NCBI GenBank assembly: GCA_025200525.1
Contig: CM045763.1
Coordinates: 150,728,246-150,792,245 of the forward strand
DNA length: 64,000 nucleotides
Source: Camellia lanceoleosa
Taxonomy: Eukaryota > Streptophyta > Magnoliopsida > Ericales > Theaceae
Direction: 5' to 3'
In this document: positions 55,965 to 64,000 of the stretch, piece by piece
Numbering within the stretch: the stretch's first letter is position 1
How the letters are laid out: the number at the start of each line of letters is the position of its first letter
Program-made: the position numbers and the translations under genes
Notes under the pieces: model-generated
The model's input: the letters and a program-made list of their open reading frames with translations, nothing else
Database searches by the model: none
What the model was told of the DNA's origin: nothing

Positions 55965-56185
55965 GCATTGCTCAAGCTATGAATTCGTCACTCGAGCGCA
56001 CTTAACGGGCATCCAGTATTTTTGCAGAGGCATTGTACATAGCTTAAGCCACTGCATGTCCACTCAAGTGAACTCACCTTTCATTGCACTTGCTCAAGCG
56101 ACTATCGAGCCTAGATTTCGAGCATCCATAACTTTTGCAAACCATGCAGACCACTCGAGCAACCAAAGGTGCGCTCGAGCAAATT
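55965..56185. repeat. CTCGAGC-motif cluster in LTR E5
   Basis: GCTCAAGC, ACTCGAGCGCAC, GCTCAAGCGAC, ACTCGAGCAACC and GCTCGAGCAAAT recur at irregular spacing, each partly self-complementary. It looks like a decayed short-period repeat. CpG-containing copies have mostly decayed to CA/TG forms. Confidence 0.6.
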
Positions 56186-56624
56186 GCCCTATTTTAGTAA
56201 CTTTTGAAAAACACTTTCATGTGCATACTTTCATTCTCATGATCCTCTAGGCATTCTTAAGCATTGTTTAGATAGCATTAAAGATGACATAAGCTAGAAA
56301 CAATTTAAAGGGAATTGAATTAAGATACAATATTCATTTAGTCAATGTGTTTCAATGTGTATTGTTATGTGCTCTATGTAGGCTGGTCGCACGAAGTATA
56401 ACATTAGTACAAGGCCACTGTGAGTAATATCTTTATGAAGATATGTACGAAAAATATTTTGAATTGTTTAAGAATGTTATTTTTAAATCTTATTTTGTTA
56501 TCAATGAAAGAATGTCCCTTTTTCAAACATGTATTCATTGCATTCTTTAGTGAGGTGCTTGTTTCGGGGACATAATACCACTTCTCAATGGATTAATTGA
56601 AATACAAAGATCTCTGATATTGGA

Positions 56625-56745
56625 CCCCCTAGCGGTCCACATTGAATTACCCATTGTGGTTCTATTAATTGACCCAATGTGGTCCCATTGAATTGACCTT
56701 AATGATTCCATTGGCTGAGGCACATTGATTTATTGTTACTCTATT
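56625..56745. repeat. Short tandem repeat in LTR E5
   Basis: Three to four imperfect units of about 28-30 bp around CCCAATGTGGTCCCATTGAA. It occupies roughly the place of the 26-bp array in the E0 LTR, but with a different unit sequence. Confidence 0.55.
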
Positions 56746-57357
56746 GGATGGTACCACATATAATATTTTGCAATGGATATTGTTGAAACATGTGATTGAT
56801 CTAAATTGATATATGATTGTTATGCAAATTGCTTTGGATATTGAAAAGATATGTTTTATGAAATATTGGACTTTATTCATTAAATCCTTTATATTAATTT
56901 TACTCACTGGGAGCTAGCTCACCGCCCTCTCCCTTATATTTATGTAGATGAGCATGTGGATCATCAAGTTTAGGGATGCTTTGAGAGTCCACCCTTTTTG
57001 AGAAATCGAATGTGAGGTGCCTCCGTGATGGGGCGTTCCTTGGTCTCTAGAGGAACGGAGTTGTTGTCAGCCTTTTGTTTGGTCCTTTGTTTTGTTTTTG
57101 ATGAATGTGTAATATGTATATTGCGAAAGTTAAAGTTCAAATTTGTTGTAAATATTATTATGGAAGATGAATGAAGTTTAAATTATTTATGAATTTATCA
57201 TGTAAGCGCCGATTAATGGACTTAATTATAGATTGATAATGCTTCCGCTAAGCCCTATTTATAAATACATGATTTAATTTTGTTTTGAAGCCAAAGGTAA
57301 TCTAGGATTACTAACCGGTCATGACCTAAACATCTAGGGGGGGTTTCAGTCGTGACA

Positions 57358-58030
57358 GTCATGAATAGGGCATTTGCGTGTATTTGATTACTTGTCTAGT
57401 TTATTTCTTAGATTTTATTGAAAATTAGAATTCGTGGCAATTTGTAATTGTGCAAGAAAGTGAAGAGCTAAAGAAGAGAAAGAAGCTAGACATGGAGAAA
57501 AAGAGCAACTAAATAATGGTCTAGGGATACAATGCATTTGTTGTGGAAACAATCACCATTAAGAGGCGACGATGATGGTCGGGAAGAGGAGAAGAGGCGA
57601 CGATAGTGGTCCGAAAGAGGAGAAGAGGCAAAGGCGAGAGCGACGATCGGGAGCAACGGTGATGAAGAAGAGTGATGGAGGAAGATGTGGTGAATTTGGG
57701 AATCAATGAGGAATATGAGGGTATAATTGTTAATTTTTATTTTAATTTCATTTCAATTTTTTTTAAATTGAAACCCACTCTCTAATTTCATTAGTGCATT
57801 ACACTCTCCATTAAATTAGACAGAAATTGTAACAATTGCAATTTAACCCAAAACCATAAAGGGGTTATCTGCCTATATTTAAACTAGAGGGGGTTAAAGT
57901 GCTCCAAGGACAAACCACAAGGGGGTAAACTAAATTTTACCCTTGTTTTTATTATTTATCTATTGCATGGCACTACACAATTCTGGCACCCACCCACCTG
58001 TCATCTTAATAAGCATAAAAATTGACATTT
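57358..58030. other. Unassigned region between E5 and E7
   Basis: A GA-rich imperfect duplication of about 33 bp lies at 57,561-57,660 (GAGGCGACGATGATGG and GAGGCGACGATAGTGG). Then comes an A/T-rich part with AACCATAAAGGGG and CAAACCACAAGGGGG phrases near 57,850-57,940, reminiscent of non-autonomous transposon ends. I find no terminal repeat or gene. Confidence 0.4.
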
Positions 58031-58209
58031 AAAACTTCTCTCCAACTGAATCATCTTCTGAAAAAACACGCATGGCATTAGCAAATTTGAAAATTTTGAA
58101 AATTTTGGCGAAAATTTGTAACTTTTAGAAAAACTTAGCAAAATTGAAAAATCTTGGAAAAACGCCTGGATTCACTTGGAAAATTTTGAAAAATACTTGG
58201 AACCACTGG

Positions 58210-58660
58210 GAACATGACCTGAATATAAACTCCCACCTCCTAAGGTGCGAGGATGGAATGGAATATAATGGAAATTAATAAACCCCCACCTCCTAAAGCG
58301 TGGAGATGGGATGGAATGGAATGGAAATTAATAAACCCCCACCTCCTAAGGCGCAAGAATGGAATAGAACAGAATGGAAACTAATAAACCCCCACCTTGT
58401 GAGGCGCGAGAATGGAACAGAACGGCACGGGAATTAATAAACCCCCACATCGTAAGGCGCAAGAATGGAATGGCTCAGGAATTAATAAACTCCAACCTCG
58501 TAAGGCGCGAGGATGGAACAGAATGGCTTAGAAATTAATGAAACCCCACCTCATAAGGTGCAAAGATAAAACGGAATGGAACAAAATGAAAACCATATAA
58601 ATCCTCACCTTGTAAGGAAGTAAGGATGGAACGGAACGAATGGAAACGAATGGTACGACA
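58210..58660. repeat. ~50-60-bp minisatellite in the E7 3' UTR
   Basis: About eight imperfect units recognised by AATAAACCCCCACCTCCTAA followed by GGCGCGAGGATGGAACGGAA-like sequence, at about 58,215, 58,277, 58,329, 58,384, 58,436, 58,483, 58,540 and 58,596. The spacing varies between 47 and 62. Confidence 0.9.
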
Positions 58661-59083
58661 TACATTTAACTCTAACTACACTACGGTGTGTATTATTGCT
58701 TGGGAATGGTTTTCTTTGAAAGATTTGCCAGATTGGCACATTTAGCAAACTTGGGATGGAATGGAAAGGAACCCCGCATAGGCTTTGGCATAGCAAGGTA
58801 AGTATGGAAAATATTGTCTGCTCTCCTTTCTTTTGGAAAATCGCATGCTTTGATAAATGTTTTAGTGCTTGTTGCACACACTCACTCATGTACGAACTGT
58901 TGCATAACCGCCCTAAACTACACTGATCTGATTCCTTGCAATCAAGGATATGTAGGCAACCTGCAGGTTCGATCATTTGCATGAATGTTTGGCACTACTT
59001 TAAGTCTTAGGGTTATGTTAACTAGGATGGTCTCAGATCTTTGACATTCACTCAACATCACTTCATGATCGTTTGAGTTTTGT

Positions 59084-59097
59084 CAAAAAAAGGCAAC
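59084..59097 (+). other. Polypurine tract of E7
   Basis: CAAAAAAAGGCAAC immediately precedes the LTR start, the counterpart of CAAAGAGGGGCAAC in E3. Confidence 0.75.
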
Positions 59098-60921
59098 TAT
59101 AGACACCCTATTTTAATTTACCCTAAGACTTCAAGCACTTGTAGGTCTCCTAATGATGAAATGGTAATATCTCCACCCTTGGAATGTTGAAAATTACTTA
59201 TTAAAGTTGCTATCATACCCTGCTTTGGCCTAAAGACTGACTTTTTACAAAAATGACCAAAATACCCCTAAACTCATTTTTCAGCCAAAACTAATTTTCC
59301 AACCCAAAGAGATAAGGAAAGCCAACTTGCACTTAGATTGATGATATTTTTCAAAATTATTGACCGATTTTATCAAAAAAATTAATCTATAAGACAATTT
59401 AAGCTTGCTTGGGACATAAGTTGGCAAAAACCATGCAAAACCGCACTTCGCCATGCAAACCCGTACCTAACCTGCAAAGTTGACATCTAGACCCTTGGCC
59501 GCACGTGCCCCCGCATCTCTCATGCGGGGGCATGTACGGCCACATCTCTCATGTGTGGCCACACTTCCTCCCGACAAACAAAAATGAAAACTTTACAAGG
59601 ATAGCAATGCAATATTGGAGAGATGCGCTAGAGAGAAAGTGATGGCTAACCCTAGCAGCCTCCCTTGGCTTTCTTCCCAAGCTAGGAGTGCTTATAAAAG
59701 CACCCCTCCCCTCCCCCCCCTCAAGGGATTACAAAATTATGAACTTTTGAGAGCATTAGAGAGCTTGAGAGAAAGACATATTTCCCCTTCACCCTAACTT
59801 TGAAATCTTTACCCTAATAGCAATCAAAAAGCAATAAGAAACAACCAAAGGCTTGAAAACTTTAACTAAACTCATAAAACTAATCTTAAGGGAGGCCTAC
59901 ATGTAAGAAAACATAGTTTTCTTGTCTTGTTCTTGGTGTGCTCTTCGGTTGTTGAAAACTTGCAGGTAAACTCTCATCCTCTCTTTATTTCAACACATTT
60001 TTCTCTTATATTTTCAATATGTAAGCATTTAGGGTAGTTCTTATGGCATGATCATCATGTAGTTTGCATATTTCATCAAGTTTTTTGCCTTCTTCACATG
60101 TTTTTCTTATTTTATTCAAAACAACATGTTTAGGGTAGAATAATCATGTAATATTAATGCATTAAGCCTGGTTTGAAATGTGTAAATATTCTACATATTT
60201 CTCTCTTTTACTTGTTAAATGTTATTTTGTGCATAACCATCATTTAGTAACCTCAAATCGGGTTTAGGACCATTATTTGTATGCTTAGTTGCATGATAGG
60301 TCACATTTAATTTCAAGTATTGCATATAAGATGTTAAAGGTGGGCATCCGGGTAAGTCTCTTTGTCTTTCATAGCATGTGCTTATGTCTTATTGCATTGT
60401 CTTTTTAATAACCCAAGTCTACGTGTTTTTCTTGCAAAATTGGTTATTTTGAATATTATTTATTTTAGATTAAGGTTAAGGCCATAAATCATTAAAGATC
60501 TTCTTTCCTTGGAAATCATCATTTTTAGAAAAGATATGGCTTTATTCTTTAAATCCAAAATAAATTATTTTTATTTTTTGCGATCATCTAGTCTTAGGTT
60601 AGTAAGGGTTTCCAGACTTAAAATGAATATTGTGAATTATTAACCACTAAAATTATAAAATAGAAAGTTAGTAGAGGACAATCTTCAAATTGGGCAAAAG
60701 GGAGTGCTATCGTTCAATGACCTTCCCCTTTTGTACCGAAGCTCTTGAACCTAGAAAATTTTTGGTTATGATGGATCGGTCCTTAACTTAGTTTTCATTG
60801 TTAAAGGTTTCTTAATTCCCCTTTAAAAATTAAGTGGCAACTCTTTATTGTTTAAAGCAAGTTGGTATAACAATTTGTGTGAAAGAGGGGCCTTAGACTC
60901 GAAAAAGGCATGGTGCCCACA
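59098..60921 (+). mobile_element. 3' LTR of E7 (L1)
   Basis: It starts TATAGACACC (from TGTAGACACC) and ends GGCATGGTGCCCACA, which matches the end of the solo LTR at 61,324-63,010 read on its own strand. A TATAAAAG box is at 59,693-59,700. The end CCCACA abuts ACATG and a fragment of another LTR in the opposite orientation, so E7 probably inserted into that LTR. Confidence 0.8.
59693..59700 (+). promoter_or_regulatory. Putative TATA box of LTR L1
   Basis: TATAAAAG within GTGCTTATAAAAGCACCCC; the same TATAAAAGCACC element occurs on the minus strand at 61,243-61,254, and a TATATAAGCACC form near 62,531-62,540. Conservation across LTR copies supports a promoter core. Confidence 0.55.
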
Positions 60922-61323
60922 ACATGATTGACTATAGAAAATACTGAGAAAATAAGTACTAAAATACAAAAAGGAGGAAGGCACCCACTGGTTTTCAAGA
61001 ACCGAAGTGCATACAAAGAACAAGACAAGAAAACTATGTTTTCTTGCCTGTAGGCCCCCCTCCAGCTTAGGTTTCTAAATTTATTTCAAGTCTCCAAGTC
61101 ATTAGGTTGTTTTTTATTGCCTTTAGTTGTTGTTAGAGTGGGAATCTCAAATTAGAGGGTGAAAGAGAGGGTTCACTCTCACAAGCTCTCAAATGCTCTC
61201 AAAAGTTCATAAAATGCTAACCCTTCAAAAGAGGGGGGTAGAGGTGCTTTTATAAGCACTCCTGACTTGGGGAGGATGCCAAAGAAGGCTGCTAGGGTTG
61301 AGCATTGCTTTCTCCCTAACACC
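60922..61323 (-). mobile_element. LTR fragment L2 (inner part of a split Tat LTR)
   Basis: On the minus strand it runs from GGTGTTAGGGAGAAAG through AACCCTAGCAGCC and TATAAAAGCACC to the AAGAAAACATAGTTTTCTTG region, aligning with 59,610-60,000 of L1. It is the continuation of L4 (63,011-63,520): the solo LTR L3 lies between them, flanked by ACACC. Its far end is cut at L1. Confidence 0.75.
61319..61323. repeat. Target-site duplication, left copy (ACACC) of solo LTR L3
   Basis: ACACC directly before TGTGGGCGTTG and again directly after GGTATCTACA at 63,011-63,015. Confidence 0.85.
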
Positions 61324-63010
61324 TGTGGGCGTTGTTCCTTTTTTGAGTTTAAGGCCCATTTCACACACAAATGTTGTGCAAACTTGCTTCAAACAACAAA
61401 CAGTCACCACTTAATTTTTAAAGGGGAATTAAGAAACCTTTAGTAATGAAAACTGTGTTAAGGATCAGTCCATCACAACTAAGAAAATTATTGGTTCAGA
61501 GAGGAAGGTCATTGAATGATAGTATCCCCTCTCGCCCAATCTGAAGATTGGCCCCTGCTCACTTTCTATTTTATGATTTTAGTGGTTCATTATTTTATAC
61601 AATCCATTTTAAGCTTAAAACCTTTACTAACCCTAAAACTATGTGGTTTGAATAAAAGAAGTGTCATTTATTTTGGTTGCAAGAATAATGCCACATCTTT
61701 GAATAAAATAAAGATTTTCCACCAAAAATGAGTTTTAAGTAAAACATGACTATAAACTTGAACTAAGATGAACAACACTTATAAAAACATCCAAAACAAC
61801 CTATTTTGCATATAAAGAGCATACAAACTTGCATAATTGGAAAACAATGCAAATAGCAAGCACATGCCAGGGAAGACAATGAGATTTACTTGTGTTCCCA
61901 CTGCCAGTGTCTTTCATGCAAAAACATAAATAAATATGAACCTATATATACAACTAAACACACAAGAATGTTCCTAAGCCCGGTTTGAGGCTACTAATAT
62001 GATGACTATGCATAAAATACATTTAACAATAAAAATGAAAAATATGTGGAGTGTTACATGGTTCAAACCGGGCTTAATACTTGAATATTACATGGATAAA
62101 CATGTTGTGCTACATGAAATAGATGAAACGTGCGAGAAAATGCTAAAAACTTTAACAAAGATGAAGAACTACATGAGGAACATGCTATTCTAACACCCCT
62201 ACATGATTACGTACTAAAGAGCAAGCAGAAAAAGGTACTAAAATAAAGAGAATGAGAGAGTTTACTTGCTGGTTTCAATGAACCGAAGAGCACATATAGA
62301 AAAATCTAAGAAAAGTTCAAGTTTCGTGCTTGCAAACATCTCTCAAGCAAAGGGTTTCTGATATAGTTCAAGTCCTTGAAGCTTTAGAGGCTTTTCCGAA
62401 GTTAGAGTTGCTATAGAGGGTGGTATTTTTGAAGTTAAGACAATTGGAGGGAAGAAGGGTGGTGTTTCTCTCTTCAAACCTCACAAAAGTGGCTCAATTT
62501 CTTAATCCCTTAAAAGGGAGGGGAGAGGGTGCTTATATACGCACTAAGAGACATGGAAGGCAAGCTAGGGCAACCCCCATCACTTTCTCTTCTACCTCCT
62601 ACCAGAAATGCACCAAGATTGAGTTACCAAAAATAACTCTATTGTGCTTGGATGTGCGCACTCACATTTTTGCCTTAAGTGCGAAGTCCCACACCCTTAG
62701 CTTGCTTGTGGCTCAAGTAAACCCGAATTGCCTTCTGATCGATGTTTTTGATAAAATCTATCACTAATTTTGGAAAATATATTCGATCAAAGTGCAACCA
62801 GGCTTCTCTCTCCTTCTTGGGGTTAAAAAGTTGATTTTTGTCTAGGAATAAAATGGTCATTTTTGCAAAAAATTGATTTTTGGCCAAAACAGGCCTATAC
62901 AACAACTCCAAACAACCTTAAATATTCTTAGGATGAAGTAATTACCATTTCATCATCAGGAGGCTTGTAAGCGCCCAAGTCCAAGGGTCAGTCAAAATGG
63001 GGTATCTACA
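61324..63010 (-). mobile_element. Solo Tat LTR (L3) inserted in another LTR
   Basis: The plus strand runs TGTGGGCGTT to GGGGTATCTACA, 1,687 bp with TG/CA ends and a perfect ACACC duplication. No internal sequence accompanies it, so it is a product of LTR-LTR recombination. The minus strand carries the U3 start TGTAGATACCCC and a TATATAAGCACC box. Plus-strand frames such as 62,420-62,767 are not genes. Confidence 0.88.
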
Positions 63011-63520
63011 ACACCTCCCTCAAATGTCACATTGCCATCCTTGAAATTTTTCCATTTCCATCTATCAAGGGAAATGGGACCGTACATATGAAGTATGGCC
63101 GCACGAACCAACTACAGCCACACAAGGTACAAGCGGCCAATGATCCAAGTGTCAATTAGGTGTAGGTTTGCATGGCTAGGTCATTTTTGCATACCTTTTC
63201 CTTACTTGTGACCCAAGTAAGTCCAAATTACCTCTCGATCAATGTTTTTGATAAAATCAGTCAATAATTTTGAAAAATGTCATCAATCTAAGTGTAATTG
63301 GGCCTCCCCCTCTCTTAGGGTAGATAAACTAGTTTTTGGCTAAAAAACAAGTTCAAGGGTATTTTGGTCATTTTGCAAAAGTCAATTTTTGGCCGAAATA
63401 GGGTATAACAAAAACCTTATGCAATTTCTAACATTTCAAGGGTAGAGATATTACCATTTTATCATCGAGAGGCTTATAAGCGTCTGAAGTCTTAGGGTCA
63501 GTCAAAATGAGGTGTCTACA
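63011..63520 (-). mobile_element. LTR fragment L4 (outer, U3 part of the split Tat LTR)
   Basis: The minus strand starts TGTAGACACCTCATTTTGAC at 63,520 and aligns with 59,098-59,610 of L1, ending GAGGGAGGTGT at the solo-LTR insertion. Together with L2 it forms one older LTR. The outer flank begins ACAGC. Confidence 0.8.
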
Positions 63521-64000
63521 ACAGCATATATGGAACTCCTGGCCGCACCCTAGGTCGCACATGCAATTACATACAATGAAGAAATCTAGGATGGCTCAAC
63601 TGCTACACGTGCCAGCCCATTGGCTGTACGTGTGGGATCCCCTCGCAGAAATCTCAATTTCCTCAACACTAGACCGCATGTACAAGCCCTCCAGACTGCA
63701 CGTGCGGGACCACCTGTCTAGCTAAAATTCAACCAAGACACTCCTGCACTCTCCAATTTCATCCTTATGCCTGAAACTCAAAAATTTTAACTCGGCCATA
63801 CGTTAAGAAGATTAAACGAGTTCAAATCCCCAAACATTGATACGTTATACTAAGTTCAAGACACCTGAACCAAAACAAATACTTCGAAAGACATAACCGC
63901 GTCAAGTCAATAACCCGAGACATCACACTCGTATCTTCCTTGTGTGGAGATTCTCTTTATTCTTTTTAGAACCTATCTTACACTCCAACCATAAGCATGG
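63521..64000. other. Unassigned right edge
   Basis: GC-richer phrases CCGCACC, GCACGTGCGGG and GTACGTGTGGG recur at 63,540-63,710. They resemble the cytosine-rich blocks inside the E0 LTR (1,545-1,640) and L1 (59,500-59,570). It may be part of another LTR continuing beyond the window. No gene seen. Confidence 0.4.

Larger units (their letters stand above)
51516..57357 (+). mobile_element. Tekay/Del-type chromovirus E5, 5'-truncated
   Basis: In plus orientation: Gag end, protease, RT, RNase H, integrase, chromodomain-like remnant, PPT and 3' LTR. The 5' LTR, PBS and most of gag are absent; the element begins abruptly beside the truncated leader of E2. It is the same broad lineage as E0 but a different copy. 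Confidence 0.88.
55002..57357 (+). mobile_element. 3' LTR of chromovirus E5
   Basis: It begins TGTAACGACCCCAACATG and ends GGTTTCAGTCGTGACA, 2.36 kb. These termini are typical of plant Tekay/Del LTRs and align at both ends with the E0 LTR. It contains a CTCGAG-rich block (55,965-56,185) and short repeats (56,625-56,745). There is no second LTR in the window, so age cannot be estimated. Confidence 0.88.
58031..60921 (+). mobile_element. 3' end of a plus-strand Tat element (E7): 3' UTR, PPT and LTR
   Basis: A minisatellite-bearing UTR leads to a PPT and an LTR starting TATAGACACCCTATTTTA. The last bases before the PPT (CTTTGACATTCACTCAACATC) match the E3 3' UTR read on its own sense strand. 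Everything upstream (gag-pol and any antisense gene) is missing; the left boundary is uncertain. Confidence 0.7.

Noticed and set aside
62420..62767. 115-residue plus-strand frame in L3
   Set aside because: It lies wholly within a solo LTR and has no counterpart frame in L1 or L4.

Overview
This window is plant nuclear DNA, almost certainly from a eudicot and of the repeat-rich, heterochromatic kind. I see no host gene with an intact reading frame, and no rRNA, tRNA or organellar sequence. Nearly everything I can identify is Ty3/gypsy LTR-retrotransposon sequence of two lineages: (i) Tat/Ogre-type elements, recognised by very long LTRs opening TGTAGACACC, a TGGCGACTC-type primer-binding site, a second (archaeal-like) RNase H, and tandem repeats in the 3' UTR; and (ii) Tekay/Del-type chromoviruses (LTRs of about 2.0-2.4 kb opening TGTAACGACC or TGTGATAACC, a Pol end like a chromodomain, a tRNA-Met-like primer site). 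All Gag and Pol frames are broken by stops and frameshifts.

Layout. 1-2,976: minus-strand chromovirus remnant (E0) with the order Pol end - LTR - Gag, i.e. one LTR shared by two internal regions. 2,977-14,967: minus-strand Tat element (E1) with an antisense DUF7745-like gene (copy A), integrase, RNase H, RT and protease, then a 2.1-kb internal segment carrying gag that has been inverted, then leader, PBS and 5' LTR. 14,968-20,880: older Tat element (E6) with 3'-UTR tandem repeats, the tail of a plant-mobile-domain (PMD) gene, DUF7745 copy B, an interposed LTR fragment and a deleted pol. 21,516-51,515: another minus-strand Tat element (E2), split inside its protease by E3. 26,149-47,970: E3, a complete 21.8-kb Tat element with two LTRs of about 3.1 kb and a CATAC target-site duplication. 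51,516-57,357: plus-strand chromovirus (E5) lacking its 5' end. 57,358-64,000: unassigned DNA, the 3' end and LTR of a plus-strand Tat element (E7), and a nest of related LTRs that includes a solo LTR with a perfect TSD.

Most interesting content. Between its integrase and its 3' LTR, E3 carries two intron-containing genes on the strand opposite to gag-pol: a MAIN/PP7L-like PMD gene (31,494-about 34,000) and a DUF7745-like gene (34,562-about 35,850). The same module, at the same place and orientation, survives in E1 (DUF7745 only) and E6 (PMD tail plus DUF7745). It was therefore already part of the family before these copies inserted. Being antisense explains how introns outlast reverse transcription. 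PMD proteins are known in Arabidopsis to act in heterochromatin silencing and genome stability, so a retrotransposon carrying two such genes is the most promising lead here. All copies seen are decayed, and function is inference only.
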